Shown here one piece after another: positions 35,327-45,605 of a DNA stretch of 64,000 nt (its first letter is position 1; each line of letters opens with the position of its first letter). Origin of the DNA: Rubidibacter lacunae KORDI 51-2 (GTDB taxonomy: Bacteria > Cyanobacteriota > Cyanobacteriia > Cyanobacteriales > Rubidibacteraceae). Location of the stretch: positions 1 through 64,000 of the forward strand of contig NZ_ASSJ01000083.1 in assembly GCF_000473895.1 (NCBI RefSeq), in the 5' to 3' direction. Both the position numbers and the translations under genes were made by a program. The notes below the pieces were generated by a model that worked only from the letters and a program-made list of their open reading frames with translations, ran no database searches and had not been told where the DNA came from.

Positions 35327-36538
35327 ATGCCGAGCGCTCAACAAGTTCCTATGACGACCAAACAGCAAGAAACGATCGCTCCCCATGGCGGGCATCTGGT
35401 CAACCGCGTTGCCAGCCCGGCTGAGAAAGCCGAATTCCTCGCCCAGCAAGATACTTTGCCCCGCCTGCAGCTCGACGATCGAGCCTTCTCCGACCTCGTC
35501 ATGATCGCGATCGGCGGCTTCAGCCCTATCCAGGGCTTCATGGAACAACAAGACTACGATCGCGTGGTTGATGAGATGCGTTTGGCAAACGGGCTGCCGT
35601 GGTCGGTTCCCGTCACGCTCTCGGTTGATGAAGACGTTGCCGAAACCCTTGAAGAAGGCATTTGGGTGCGTCTGGACGATAAAACCGGTCGCTTCGTTGG
35701 CATCCTGGAACTGACTCAGAAGTACCGTTACAGTAAAGCCCACGAAGCCATAAACGTTTACCGTACCGACGAAGACAAACACCCAGGCGTTGCCGTCGTC
35801 TATAACCAGGGTCCGATCAACCTGGCTGGACCGGTCTGGTTGCTAGAGCGCGACCCGCACCCGCTGTTTCCGAAGTATCAAATCGACCCAGCGGCAGCGC
35901 GCGCGCTGTTCGTCGAACGCGGCTGGAAAACCGTCGTCGGCTTCCAAACCCGCAATCCTATCCACCGCGCCCACGAGTACATTCAGAAGTGCGCTCTTGA
36001 AACGGTTGATGGGCTGTTCTTGCACCCTTTGGTCGGCGCGACTAAAAGCGACGATATTCCTGCCGACGTGCGGATGCGCTGCTACGAAATCATGATGGAG
36101 CACTACTTCCCTCAGGATCGGGTGATCCTGGCGATCAACCCTTCGGCTATGCGGTATGCCGGTCCGCGCGAAGCGATCTTCCACGCCCTGATTCGCAAAA
36201 ACTACGGATGTACTCACTTCATCGTCGGTCGCGACCACGCTGGTGTGGGCGACTACTACGGCACCTACGATGCCCAACAGATCTTCGACGAGTTCGAACC
36301 GAACGAGTTGGGCATCGTTCCAATGAAGTTCGAGCACGCATTTTACTGCAAACGCACCGGGCAGATGGCTACCGCCAAGACGAGCCCCAGCGGTCCGGAA
36401 GACCGCATTCACCTCTCGGGTACGAAGGTCCGGGCCATGTTGCGCAAAGGCGAGCTGCCGCCGCCGCAGTTCTCCCGTTCCGAAGTCGCCCAGGAGCTTG
36501 CTCGCGCTATGCAGGCCCAAGCTGAAGCTCAGGCATAG
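35327..36538 (+). CDS. sat: sulfate adenylyltransferase (ATP sulfurylase)
   Basis: A 403-residue homo-oligomeric enzyme forming APS from sulfate and ATP, the first step of sulfate assimilation. Signature blocks are [28 protein letters not shown] (the HxxH-type ATP site), [20 protein letters not shown] and [14 protein letters not shown]. Another in-frame ATG at 35351 is the alternative start. The length fits the single-domain bacterial form without an APS-kinase domain. It is free-standing. Confidence 0.96.
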   Translation: MPSAQQVPMTTKQQETIAPHGGHLVNRVASPAEKAEFLAQQDTLPRLQLDDRAFSDLVMIAIGGFSPIQGFMEQQDYDRVVDEMRLANGLPWSVPVTLSVDEDVAETLEEGIWVRLDDKTGRFVGILELTQKYRYSKAHEAINVYRTDEDKHPGVAVVYNQGPINLAGPVWLLERDPHPLFPKYQIDPAAARALFVERGWKTVVGFQTRNPIHRAHEYIQKCALETVDGLFLHPLVGATKSDDIPADVRMRCYEIMMEHYFPQDRVILAINPSAMRYAGPREAIFHALIRKNYGCTHFIVGRDHAGVGDYYGTYDAQQIFDEFEPNELGIVPMKFEHAFYCKRTGQMATAKTSPSGPEDRIHLSGTKVRAMLRKGELPPPQFSRSEVAQELARAMQAQAEAQA

Positions 36539-36826
36539 CTCGCCATCGCCCGTGCCGACAGCACCCCGCCTCCTGCTAAGGGCTCCATTTAAATACTTGC
36601 GGTGAGGCTGAAAGACGTGACCGGCGCTCGGAGTATTAGGTGCACGTTTGCCGATACACCCGATACATCATTGCTAAAAAGCCAGTTGCTGCGGCCCGCC
36701 GGGCGGCAGCAGTCCCTAAACTTCAACCGGACAGGTGCGGGGAAATTGCCGAAGTCAATCCGGAAAAGTCGGTTCGGTTTTTTCCTGGTAGGCTGATAGC
36801 TGTTGCACGGAGCGTGGGGGACGAGC
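36539..36826. other. intergenic before pseudo-orthocaspase
   Basis: Non-coding ~290 bases. Contains the likely promoter and a GGGGGACGAGC ribosome site at its end. Nothing else seen. Confidence 0.5.
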
Positions 36827-39037
36827 ATGAAGCGGCGGGCGTTTCTGCACGGAGCGGGACTTTCTCTGCTGGCCTTAGGCAACGGCGATCGCATTCTCCA
36901 GCTCCCGGCGCGCTGGCAGCGGGCAGCTGCCGTGCTTGCCGAATCGTCTGCTCGCAAGCTTGCTTTTCTCGTCGGCATCGATCGATACAGCCACCTCCAG
37001 CCCCTGCGCGGTTGCGCGACGGATGTGCAACGACAGCGTGAGTTGCTTCTGTCGCGTTTCGGGTTCCAACCGTCGGACGTTCTGACCCTGACAAACGAGC
37101 AAGCCGAGCGCGAGGCAATTGAAACTGCCTTTACCGAACACCTGATCGAGCAAGCACGCACTGGCGATGTGGTCGTCATTCACTTCAGCGGCTATGGCTC
37201 CCAGGTACCGCTTCACACAGGTCAGATTGCGGATTCGGTTGCGAGTCTGATTCCAGTCGATGGCAACGCCGGTCAATCAGGAGAAACCAATCACCTTTTG
37301 TTGGAAACGCTGGCACTTTTGGCGCGATCGCTGTCGACTGACAAGGTCACCCTCGTTCTCGACACCAGCCATAACAGCAGCGGTCAAACACTCCAAGGCA
37401 ATTTGCGACTGCGTGCGTTACCCGACCCCGCGCGAGTCGCGGTAGCGGCGGACGAGCTGAACTATCGCAACACCCTGCGCCGCAAGTTCGACTCGCCGAT
37501 GCAGGCCTTGCTCGAAGGCAACAAGCTGCTACCGGGGCTGTGGCTGACCGCAGCTGGTGCGGGACAACTGGCAGCTGAAGCTGAATGGGGAGGCTTTAGT
37601 GCCGGTTTGTTCACCTACACCTTTACGCAGGCCTTATGGCATGCGGTTCCTGCCAGCAGCGTACAGATCGATCTCGCGCGCAGCGCTCAAACCATCGAGC
37701 GGCTGACCGGGCGGCTTCAGCAGCCGCAGCTTAGCGGTCGGGCAACGGCTGGCAAACCCCTTTATGCTTATTACTTGCAGCCTGACGCGATTAGTGCGGA
37801 TGGGGCGATCGCGGCGATCGAAAAAGACGGCACTGCCGTCGTCCGCCTCGACGGACTGCCGCTTCCGGTGGTGCGCGAGTACGGATCTAAGTCGCTGCTG
37901 GCAGTTGTTGCTCCCGACCGAGAGGGACCGATCGCCCGACTTAAGGTCAGCGCTCGCGAAGGTGCAATCGCTAAGACGCAATTGTTGGAGGAAAGCGAAC
38001 GAGATCTCCTTGCTGTCGGACAGCGCGTGCGCGAAGCCCTGCGCGTCTTGCCCCGCGACCCCGGTTTGACTGTCGCGCTCGATCCCGAACTCGGCCGCAT
38101 CGAACGCGTGGACGCTACGAGCGCGCTCAATAGTTTCCCGGAAGTGTCTGCGGTGGTCGCAGCTGGGGAATCCGCAGCAGATTGTTTGTTTGGGAAGGTG
38201 CCGGCGGTCGAAGGCGGCCGACGCAACAGCATTTTGGACAGCGGCTACAGTTTGTTTTCCATCGGCGGCGTGCCCTTTCCTAACTCAGTGGGAGCGCAGG
38301 CTGAAGCCGTTAAGTCAGCTGTTTATCGTCTCGCTCCCAAACTCAAAACACTGCTCGCTGCCAAGCTGTGGCGGCTGACTGCCAACGAAGGGTCGTCGCA
38401 GCTGGGCTTGCGCGCGACATTAGAAGCGATCGCGCCCGACAAGCGCCTACTCCTGCGGCGGCAAACACTGCGACCGCTTTCCCCTCCCTTTCCCGATGGT
38501 TCGCAGACCCCGTTAGCGCTCGCGAACAACCGCCTACCGCTCCTGTCAGTGCGGGAGCAAATTTGCTATCGGGTCGAAAACTACGACGAACGCCCGTTGT
38601 ATTTGCTGTTGTTGGGGATCGACTCTGGCGGCAACGCGATCGCGCTACTGTCGCCGCAGCCCGACTCTGCCGATGCAGGCGGTGCGGCAACCTTGAACGA
38701 CATCACCATTGCACCGGGAACAACGCGCCTGCTCCCCGATCCTGCCGCAACGTCCTTCGAATGGATTGTCCCCGGACCGGTCGGCCTGGCAGAAATTTAT
38801 GTGATTGCAAGCACGGCTCCGTTCGAGCAAACCCGCGGCGTCTTGGCTGCCACACCTCATCCGCGCGGCGAAGGCGAGCGGATTGTCGACCTAGATGACC
38901 CACTTGAGGTCGCTCGCGCCCTCCAACAAGACCTCCAGTCCGCCGATGCGGAAGCCTCAGCAACGGGCGACTCCACTACCTACGCCCTTGCCAGCAATTC
39001 TTGGGCAACGCTCGGTTTCGTGTATCAGGTCGGATGA
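36827..39037 (+). CDS. caspase-fold protein (pseudo-orthocaspase) with Tat-like signal
   Basis: A 736-residue protein. Residues 1-20 form a KRRAFL twin-arginine-type signal. Residues ~43-300 are a C14 caspase-like domain: KLAFLVGIDRYSHLQPLRGCATDVQRQ is the p20 start. The catalytic His motif, normally SGHGSQ, is SGYGSQ (Tyr123), and the catalytic Cys motif, normally DxCHSG, is DTSHNSS (Ser181), so peptidase activity is not expected. The C-terminal half (from ~540) has a DUF4384-like beta-rich domain (REQICYRVENYDERPLYLLLLGIDSGGN). Y/S pseudo-orthocaspases are known in cyanobacteria; their role is unknown. Confidence 0.85.
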   Translation: MKRRAFLHGAGLSLLALGNGDRILQLPARWQRAAAVLAESSARKLAFLVGIDRYSHLQPLRGCATDVQRQRELLLSRFGFQPSDVLTLTNEQAEREAIETAFTEHLIEQARTGDVVVIHFSGYGSQVPLHTGQIADSVASLIPVDGNAGQSGETNHLLLETLALLARSLSTDKVTLVLDTSHNSSGQTLQGNLRLRALPDPARVAVAADELNYRNTLRRKFDSPMQALLEGNKLLPGLWLTAAGAGQLAAEAEWGGFSAGLFTYTFTQALWHAVPASSVQIDLARSAQTIERLTGRLQQPQLSGRATAGKPLYAYYLQPDAISADGAIAAIEKDGTAVVRLDGLPLPVVREYGSKSLLAVVAPDREGPIARLKVSAREGAIAKTQLLEESERDLLAVGQRVREALRVLPRDPGLTVALDPELGRIERVDATSALNSFPEVSAVVAAGESAADCLFGKVPAVEGGRRNSILDSGYSLFSIGGVPFPNSVGAQAEAVKSAVYRLAPKLKTLLAAKLWRLTANEGSSQLGLRATLEAIAPDKRLLLRRQTLRPLSPPFPDGSQTPLALANNRLPLLSVREQICYRVENYDERPLYLLLLGIDSGGNAIALLSPQPDSADAGGAATLNDITIAPGTTRLLPDPAATSFEWIVPGPVGLAEIYVIASTAPFEQTRGVLAATPHPRGEGERIVDLDDPLEVARALQQDLQSADAEASATGDSTTYALASNSWATLGFVYQVG

Positions 39038-39188
39038 GCGTGGGACACAGCAGGGCTCTATCTGGACAAGCTTGCTGATATGCGGCACCACATGGAATCC
39101 CGGTGATGCTAGATTTGGAATGCTCACACCGTATCGAGTCGAGCCTGCTTGCATCGGCTCCCCTCGCAACGGTCGGGTTCGCTTCAGC

Positions 39189-39674
39189 ATGGATAGCGCA
39201 ATGAATAGTTCGACTGCCGCCTCGACCGTTGCCGACTTCATGACCGCCGACCCCGTCGTCGTCAATCCCGAGACGCCGATTGGCGAGGCGATCGCGTTGC
39301 TGGCCCAGAAAAAGGTTGGCGGATTGCCCGTCGTTGATGCCGATGGCTCGCTCGTTGGGGAATTGTCCGATGGCGACTTGATGTGGCAAGCATCGGGGGT
39401 AGAAACTCCACCCTACGTGATGCTGCTCGACAGCGTGATTTATCTGCAAAACCCCGCTCGCCACGATCGCGAAATCCACAAAGCGCTTGGTAGCACCGTT
39501 GGCGATGTGATGAGCGATCGCCTGCACTGCATTGCTCCCGACCAACCGCTATTCGAAGCTGCCCGGCAAATGCATCAAAAGGGGGTTGCTCGCCTCGTCG
39601 TCGTCGATAATAAGCGCGTTGTCGGGGTTATCTCCCGCAGCGATATCATCCGCTCGATGGCTGAAGAGAGCTAG
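39189..39674 (+). CDS. tandem CBS-domain protein
   Basis: A 161-residue protein from ATG 39189 (MDSAMNSSTAAS; a second ATG at 39201 is possible). Two CBS motifs are clear: VADFMTADPVVVNPETPIGEAIALLAQKKVGGLPVVD and DVMSDRLHCIAPDQPLFEAARQMHQKGVARLVVVDNKRVVGVISRSDII. CBS pairs bind adenine nucleotides and regulate partners; none is apparent nearby. The long open frame starting at 38895 overlaps the previous gene and is not used. Confidence 0.85.
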   Translation: MDSAMNSSTAASTVADFMTADPVVVNPETPIGEAIALLAQKKVGGLPVVDADGSLVGELSDGDLMWQASGVETPPYVMLLDSVIYLQNPARHDREIHKALGSTVGDVMSDRLHCIAPDQPLFEAARQMHQKGVARLVVVDNKRVVGVISRSDIIRSMAEES

Positions 39675-40346
39675 CCTACGGAGTGACACTGCCACCTGTC
39701 AAAATATCTTCTTATTTATTTCACCTCAACCGCTCAAAGCTGCCCGGCGCAATTAAAATCAGCCCGCCAACAAGTCGTGACGTGTGCTGCTCGAGACGCT
39801 TGCCAGAGCCTTACGATCGGTCGACCGATTTTTCGTTGCTCGGTTTCTAATCGCTAGTCTTGCCGATTGAGCGGCCCGTCGTAATCGAGATAAAGCATTT
39901 TATGGGGGCTGCCTCCGTTTGAGTAAACTTAGTAAGTAGCGGCGGCGACCGGCGCGATCGCGATCCAGCGACTGCGGTGAGAATTAACTGTCGCCAGCCT
40001 CAGACCGTGCTGAGAGTTTGATAGGAATCCCACTTAGGTTTCGGATCGGGAATAACCAACTGTCAATCCAGCCGCACATGCCGAATTTCCTGCTCGCCAC
40101 CAATCGCGCGGGGCTGGCACTCAATATCCGAACAGACCGCCTACTTGGCAATCGGGTTATAACGTCTCCAAACCTACAGCAATTGCCACTCGGCAACGAA
40201 CTCGATACAACCGGTGATGAATTCAACGGTGAGGCATTCAACACTGATAACTGCTGATGATTGACGATACTTTCTTAACCTTATAGGTCGTGGAGCTGAG
40301 TCCAGACAGCACGAAGCTCGAACCTGCTGAATTTGGTGGCAACTGA
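39675..40346. other. 0.67-kb intergenic region, no gene accepted
   Basis: Short overlapping frames on both strands (about 39984-40257) have no domain. The region is HIP1-poor in its second half. No RNA gene recognised. Confidence 0.5.
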
Positions 40347-41000
40347 GTGCTCCCCCGGCGATACCACAAGCTAGTACGCGTGCTAGAGCAGCGGCAACCC
40401 GACCTTACCGTCCTGCTCGAATCCGTCCACAAACCGCACAACCTCGCAGCAATTTTGCGGACCTGTGATGCCGTTGGCGTACTTGAAGCCTTCGCCGTCC
40501 ATCACAATCCCGAGGAAATCTTGCCGTTTTTTAGCGGCACCGCCCTCGGTAGCGAAAAATGGGTATTCCTCCATGCATTGCCCGACATCGATACCGCAAT
40601 CGGGTCGCTCCAGCAGCGGGGCTTCCGCGTCTACGCGGCCCATCTTTCCGAACGGGCGATCGCTTACGACAGCGTCGACTTTACCCAACCGAGCGCGATT
40701 CTCCTCGGCGCGGAAAAGTGGGGGGTGAGCGATCGTGCCTTGGAACTAGTCGACGCGCAGATTGCGATTCCCATGGTCGGCATGGTGCAGTCACTCAATG
40801 TGTCCGTAGCCGCCGCTACAATTTTGTTCGAGGCCCGACGCCAACGACAGGCTGCGGGACTCTACGATCGCGTCCGTCTCGAGCCGGAAACCTATCGACG
40901 CCTGCTTTTCGAATGGAGCTATCCCAAACTGGCAGCGCAGGTCCGCGAGCGCGGAGAATCCTATCCGCCGTTAGGTGAGGATGGCGAAATCCTGGTTTGA
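40347..41000 (+). CDS. trmH: tRNA guanosine 2'-O-methyltransferase (SpoU/TrmH)
   Basis: A 217-residue SPOUT-fold enzyme using SAM to methylate a tRNA ribose (Gm18 in TrmH). The three motifs are present: ESVHKPHNLAAILRTCDAVG, ILLGAEKWGVSDRALELVD and IPMVGMVQSLNVSVAAATILFEARRQR. The start is a GTG at 40347 with only a weak ribosome site (TGGTGGCAACTGA upstream). The C-terminal tail of ~35 residues is Glu/Arg rich. It is monocistronic. Exact target nucleotide is inferred from the family. Confidence 0.9.
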   Translation: MLPRRYHKLVRVLEQRQPDLTVLLESVHKPHNLAAILRTCDAVGVLEAFAVHHNPEEILPFFSGTALGSEKWVFLHALPDIDTAIGSLQQRGFRVYAAHLSERAIAYDSVDFTQPSAILLGAEKWGVSDRALELVDAQIAIPMVGMVQSLNVSVAAATILFEARRQRQAAGLYDRVRLEPETYRRLLFEWSYPKLAAQVRERGESYPPLGEDGEILV

Positions 41001-41086
41001 GCGTTAAGAAGCGAACGATAAAATGGCCGGATAGAGCAGATTCCTAGCACGAACCGCGTCAATGGTTTGGAGGAGAAACTGAATTA

Positions 41087-41506
41087 ATGGTAGTTAAAAT
41101 TCGCAAGAACGAAGATGAGTGGAAGGAGCAACTGACGCCCGAGCAGTATCGTGTAACGCGTAAAAAGGGAACCGAGCGCGCCTTCACAGGTGAATACCAC
41201 AACAAGAAGGACTCCGGCGTTTACAAGTGCGTTTGTTGCGATTTACCGCTCTTTTCGTCCGAAACCAAATACGATTCGGGCACTGGCTGGCCGAGCTATT
41301 GGGAGCCGGTTGTACCGGAGAATGTCCGCTACGAAAGCGATCGCAGTTTGTTCATGGTTCGTACAGAAGTCCTGTGTGCGGCCTGTGACGCCCACCTGGG
41401 ACACGTTTTCGAGGACGGTCCGCCGCCCACGGGGCAACGCTTCTGCATGAACTCAGCCGCGCTGAAATTCGAGCATGACGCAACTGCTTCGGATGCTGCT
41501 GGATAA
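41087..41506 (+). CDS. msrB: peptide-methionine (R)-S-oxide reductase
   Basis: A 139-residue enzyme that repairs oxidised methionine, with thioredoxin as reductant. Zinc Cys pairs are CVCCDLPLF and CAACDAHLGHVFEDGPP; the catalytic Cys lies in GQRFCMNSAAL. The signature SGTGWPSYWEPV is intact. GGAGGAGAAAC a few bases before the ATG is a strong ribosome site. It starts 86 bases after trmH on the same strand, maybe one transcript. Confidence 0.96.
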   Translation: MVVKIRKNEDEWKEQLTPEQYRVTRKKGTERAFTGEYHNKKDSGVYKCVCCDLPLFSSETKYDSGTGWPSYWEPVVPENVRYESDRSLFMVRTEVLCAACDAHLGHVFEDGPPPTGQRFCMNSAALKFEHDATASDAAG

Positions 41507-41589
41507 GGTGCTAATCATGGCAAATCTAGCGATTGCGTCGCGGACCTGGCAAGTTCGGTAGCGGCGCGATTGACGTAAGGGGAAAGGAC

Positions 41590-42879
41590 ATGACGATCGT
41601 GCGCCTCGATCCGGCAGCGATCGCGGCGATAGTGCGACGGCTGCCAATTGCATTAGAGCAATTGCCGGAGCCAACGTATCTGGTGGGTGGTGCCGTGCGA
41701 GACGCGCTGCTGCGGCGCGATCGCCACTACTTGGATTTAGACTTCGTCGTGCTGTCGAAATCGGTAGAAACGGCTCGAGCTATTGCCAAACAGCACCGAG
41801 CGGGCTTCGTCGTACTCGATGCAGAACGGCAGATCGCGCGAGCGGTGTTTGCCGAAGGCACGGCAGACTTTGCCCTCGCCGAGGGCGGCACGATTTCCTG
41901 CGATTTGCTGCGACGCGACTTCACGATCAACGCGATCGCCTTCGAGCTGAGGACGGGAACGATCTGCGACCCACTGGACGGTAAAAGCGACTTGGCGGCA
42001 GGTTTAATGCGGATGGTGTCATCAAAGAACCTTGCCGACGATCCGCTTAGGGTGATGCGCGCTTATCGTCAGGCCGCACAACTGGATTTCGCAATTGAGT
42101 CGCAAACGCTCTCGGCACTAAGAGAATTGGCACCGCGCTTGGTTGACGTGGCGGCCGAACGCGTGCAAACCGAGCTGGGCTATCTGTTGAGCTCGGCAGC
42201 TGGAGCACTATGGCTACAGCAGGCAGCCAGGGATGGCGTGTTGGCAGCTTGGCTGCCCGAGGCAACGCGCGACCACCGCCTGCTCAAGATCGCTGCCGTC
42301 GACCGCGCGGCACAGTGGCTCTGCAACTCGCCCTGGTCGGCAGTGCTAGATGCGCCAGCAACTGAGAAGCAACCGAACGCGATCGCGCTAGCAAAGCTCG
42401 CTTGCCTACTACCGTCGGATTCGCACGCCGCCGCCGAGCAACTGGCAACGCTGAAATATTCCCGTGCCGAGATTCGGGCCGTGACGGCTGCGATCGCCGC
42501 CCAACCGCTGTTGCAGCGACTCGCAACGCGTCCGCCAACGCCCCGCGACCTGTACGAGCTATTCCGTCACACCGGCACGGCGTTTCCCAGCGCGAGTTTG
42601 TTGGCAATTGCCACCGGCTTGGATGCAGAGGTGCTCGGACCCTTGCTCGTGCGCTTCCTCGACCCCAACGATCCGGCTGCCCATCCCGTCCCATTGCTGA
42701 GCGGTAAAGACCTGATGCGCGCGCTCGATCTGGCACCGTCGCCTCTGGTGGGGGAGCTGCTGACCGAGATCCAAATTGCCCGGATTGCTGGCTGTCTCGC
42801 GACGGCTGGAGAGGCACTCGCTTTTGCAGCAGACTACAGGGCGGCGGACTGCAGTAAAGTGTCAGAGAAGTATGAGTGA
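41590..42879 (+). CDS. cca: CCA tRNA nucleotidyltransferase / poly(A) polymerase family
   Basis: A 429-residue class II nucleotidyltransferase, from the ATG at 41590 (MTIVRLDPAAIAAIV). The G-loop GGAVRDALLRRDRHYLDLDFV carries the catalytic LDLDF aspartates. RRDFTINAIAF and the DPLRVMRAYRQAAQLDFAI block follow. The length and C-terminal helical tail fit a CCA-adding enzyme without an HD domain. In cyanobacteria separate enzymes may add C and A; which step this copy does cannot be told. A longer GTG frame from 41533 is less likely. GGGGAAAGGAC precedes the ATG. Confidence 0.88.
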   Translation: MTIVRLDPAAIAAIVRRLPIALEQLPEPTYLVGGAVRDALLRRDRHYLDLDFVVLSKSVETARAIAKQHRAGFVVLDAERQIARAVFAEGTADFALAEGGTISCDLLRRDFTINAIAFELRTGTICDPLDGKSDLAAGLMRMVSSKNLADDPLRVMRAYRQAAQLDFAIESQTLSALRELAPRLVDVAAERVQTELGYLLSSAAGALWLQQAARDGVLAAWLPEATRDHRLLKIAAVDRAAQWLCNSPWSAVLDAPATEKQPNAIALAKLACLLPSDSHAAAEQLATLKYSRAEIRAVTAAIAAQPLLQRLATRPPTPRDLYELFRHTGTAFPSASLLAIATGLDAEVLGPLLVRFLDPNDPAAHPVPLLSGKDLMRALDLAPSPLVGELLTEIQIARIAGCLATAGEALAFAADYRAADCSKVSEKYE

Positions 42880-42987
42880 TGCGTCCGAGCCTGGCTTGTA
42901 TGCAGCGCGTATCGAACCGAAACGCGGCTGCTCGGACTCCCCTCGGACATCAACGGGACCGTTAGAAGGAAACCAGCAAAAATACTC

Positions 42988-44445
42988 ATGGCGTCCATCC
43001 GCGAACTGCACGCGCAGCTAGTTGGCAAGCAGCGCTCCGCCCTCGAAATCACCGAAGCTGCCCTCGATCGCATCGCTGCTGTCGACCCGCAGGTCCGCGG
43101 CTTCCTTCACGTCACGGCCGAACGCGCCCGCGCTGCTGCCCGCGCCGTTGACGAGCACATTGCTGCTGGCGAAGACATTGGACTGCTCGCGGGCATTCCC
43201 ATCGCCCTTAAAGACAACCTGTGCACTACGGGCATCCCGACCACCTGCGGCTCGAAAATTCTCGCTAACTTCATGCCGCCCTACGAATCCACCGTTACGC
43301 AAAAACTATGTGATGCGGGCGCGATCGCGGTCGGGAAAACCAACCTCGACGAGTTCGCAATGGGCAGCTCTACCGAGAACTCGGCGTTCCAAGTGACTGC
43401 CAATCCCTGGGATGTCACCCGCGTGCCCGGCGGCTCCTCTGGGGGATCTGCCGCCGCCGTAGCGGCCGGTGAATGCGTGGTTGCACTTGGGTCCGATACG
43501 GGCGGTTCGATCCGCCAACCGGCAGCATTTTGTGGCGTTGTCGGTGTTAAACCGACATACGGTTTGGTATCGCGTTATGGCTTAGTGGCTTTCGCGTCAT
43601 CCCTCGATCAGATCGGCCCGTTCGGGCGCAGCGTTGAAGATGCTGCCATTCTGCTCGGCGCGATCGCCGGCCGCGATCCGCGCGACTCCACCAGTCTCGA
43701 CATCGAGATTCCCGATTACACCCAGTTTCTCAAGCCCGAACTTAAAGGCTGCAAGATTGGCGTCATCTCCGAAACCATTGGCGACGGCATCGATGCTTCC
43801 GTCAAAAATGCAATGCAAGCCGCGATCGAACAACTGAAAGATCTCGGCGCAGAGGTGCGCGAAGTCTCTTGTCCGCGCTTCAAATACGGTTTGCCTGCGT
43901 ACTACATCATCGCGCCATCGGAAGCCTCGTCAAACCTAGCGCGCTATGATGCCGTACGTTATGGCTTGCGAGCCGAAGGAGCCGACAATCTTTTGGGCAT
44001 GTACGGTAAAACGCGCGCTGCCGGATTCGGTGCCGAGGTCAAGCGCCGCATCATGCTCGGCACTTATGCATTGTCTGCCGGGTATTACGATGCTTACTAC
44101 CTCAAAGCCCAGAAAGTACGGACGGCAATTAAGCAGGATTTCGAAGCAGCTTTCGCGGACGTAGACGTCCTTGTCACGCCGACCACACCGTCGACAGCAT
44201 TTAAGACAGGCGAGAAAACAGACGATCCGCTCAGCATGTACCTGTCCGACCTCACCACCGTGCCGGTGAGCCTCGCCGGGCTCCCTGCCCTGAGCATTCC
44301 CTGCGGCTTTGACGCGCAGAATCTCCCGATTGGGATGCAGCTTATCGGCAATGTCTTGCGCGAGGACCGCATCTTTCACGTCGCTCACGCTTACGAACAA
44401 GCTACCGACTGGAGCGATCGCTTACCAGAGCTTCAGGAGCTTTAA
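42988..44445 (+). CDS. gatA: aspartyl/glutamyl-tRNA amidotransferase subunit A
   Basis: A 485-residue amidase-signature enzyme releasing ammonia from glutamine for the conversion of Glu-tRNA(Gln) and Asp-tRNA(Asn). Catalytic Lys in [10 protein letters not shown] near residue 75, the Ser/cis-Ser pair in [16 protein letters not shown] and [17 protein letters not shown]. It starts at ATG 42988, with GAAGGAAACC upstream. gatB and gatC are not adjacent. The C-terminal [11 protein letters not shown] and [12 protein letters not shown] are typical. Confidence 0.96.
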   Translation: MASIRELHAQLVGKQRSALEITEAALDRIAAVDPQVRGFLHVTAERARAAARAVDEHIAAGEDIGLLAGIPIALKDNLCTTGIPTTCGSKILANFMPPYESTVTQKLCDAGAIAVGKTNLDEFAMGSSTENSAFQVTANPWDVTRVPGGSSGGSAAAVAAGECVVALGSDTGGSIRQPAAFCGVVGVKPTYGLVSRYGLVAFASSLDQIGPFGRSVEDAAILLGAIAGRDPRDSTSLDIEIPDYTQFLKPELKGCKIGVISETIGDGIDASVKNAMQAAIEQLKDLGAEVREVSCPRFKYGLPAYYIIAPSEASSNLARYDAVRYGLRAEGADNLLGMYGKTRAAGFGAEVKRRIMLGTYALSAGYYDAYYLKAQKVRTAIKQDFEAAFADVDVLVTPTTPSTAFKTGEKTDDPLSMYLSDLTTVPVSLAGLPALSIPCGFDAQNLPIGMQLIGNVLREDRIFHVAHAYEQATDWSDRLPELQEL

Positions 44446-44501
44446 TTGCCCTCTAGCTTCCACTCGAGCCAAATTGCCCGCGCCGGACTGCGATACCGTT
44501 C

Positions 44502-45392
44502 ATGACGCTACCCTTGCTCGAATTCTCGCTTGCGATCGCCCCGATCGCGTCCGCGTCCTACCTCGGGATTTGCTTAGCATTGCGAGCATTTCAGCACCGG
44601 CTGATCTTCGTTCCTTGCCCAACTGTCGAGCGGTCGCCAGACGATCTCGACGTTCCTTACGAGGAAGTCCGCTTGCCTGCCGGCGATCGCCCCGCGGATG
44701 GCTACGTCTATGGCTGGTGGTTGCCCAATGCCGATGCAAGCCTCCCCACGTTGCTTTACCTGCACGGAAATGGCGGTAACGTCGGTACCAACCTCACCCG
44801 TGCGGTCGGCTACCGCGACTTGGGGTTCTCGGTGTTGCTAATCGACTATCGCGGTTACGGTCGCAGCCCCGGTCCGTTTCCCTGCGAACGTCAGGTCTAC
44901 GCCGACGCCGAACTGGCCTGGACGCATCTAGTCCGCGGGCGCCAGCGTCCCCCAGAGAATATTTACTTGTACGGTCATTCCCTCGGCGGTGCGATCGCCA
45001 TCGAACTAGCCATGCACCACCCGGAACTGGCTGGTGCGATCGTCGAAGGCTCGTTTACCTCAATGCTTGAAATGGCTCGAGCGACGCAGCGCTATCGGTG
45101 GCTGCCGCTGAAATGGCTCGTGACCCAGCATTTCAACTCCGTCGCAAAGCTCCCGAACCTCAACGTGCCGCTGCTATTCGTCCACGGTGCTGAGGACGAT
45201 GTGGTACCCGCCTGGATGAGCAAAGAACTGCACGCTGTTGCTCCCCCACCGAAAACCCTGCTAGTTGTCCCGGATGCCGACCACATCAACGTTCCGAGCG
45301 TTGGTGGCGAGACATACCTTCAGTCCGTCCGCGATTTCATAGCGCGCACCGAGTCGTCGCTTTGTGGCGCGCCTCCGGTCGGTAACCGGTAG
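44502..45392 (+). CDS. membrane-anchored alpha/beta hydrolase (ABHD13/BEM46-like)
   Basis: A 296-residue protein with an N-terminal hydrophobic segment (residues 3-27). The hydrolase core is complete: LYLHGNGGNVGTNLTRAVGYRDLGFSVLLIDYRGYGRSPG, the nucleophile elbow GHSLGG near residue 160, Asp in FVHGAEDDVVP and His in PDADHINVPSV. Its substrate is unknown; relatives are esterases or thioesterases. It converges with folE and starts 56 bases after gatA. A composite hairpin lies downstream. Confidence 0.88.
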   Translation: MTLPLLEFSLAIAPIASASYLGICLALRAFQHRLIFVPCPTVERSPDDLDVPYEEVRLPAGDRPADGYVYGWWLPNADASLPTLLYLHGNGGNVGTNLTRAVGYRDLGFSVLLIDYRGYGRSPGPFPCERQVYADAELAWTHLVRGRQRPPENIYLYGHSLGGAIAIELAMHHPELAGAIVEGSFTSMLEMARATQRYRWLPLKWLVTQHFNSVAKLPNLNVPLLFVHGAEDDVVPAWMSKELHAVAPPPKTLLVVPDADHINVPSVGGETYLQSVRDFIARTESSLCGAPPVGNR

Positions 45393-45421
45393 ACTTCGCG
45401 TCCCGTCGTCATCGCGAGTTA

Positions 45422-45463
45422 TTCGAGCAAAGCCACTTGTTCGTGCGAACTTGTTTGCTCGAA
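45422..45463. terminator. nested inverted repeat between convergent genes
   Basis: TTCGAGCAAA (45422-45431) and TTTGCTCGAA (45454-45463) are exact inverse complements, and GTTCGTGCGAAC (45439-45450) is an inner palindrome. The structure stands between the stops of the alpha/beta hydrolase and folE and may terminate both. No T-tract is obvious. Confidence 0.5.
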
Positions 45464-45605
45464 CCGCTATTGTTTGCACGTACAGGTATTGGCACGTACT
45501 AGCGAACTCTACAGACTCCAAATCGCCTCAACCTCAGCAGGATCCTGATAGTAGTCAGTCGAATCCTGGAGCGGCGCATCTACAGGTGCTGGATACGAGT
45601 CAATA

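Noticed and set aside
38895-39188. Long N-terminal extension of the CBS protein
   Set aside because: Overlaps the end of the orthocaspase gene in another frame and has no domain; start at 39189 is sufficient.
39984-40257. Overlapping short frames after the CBS gene
   Set aside because: Neither strand has a domain, ribosome site or clear codon bias.
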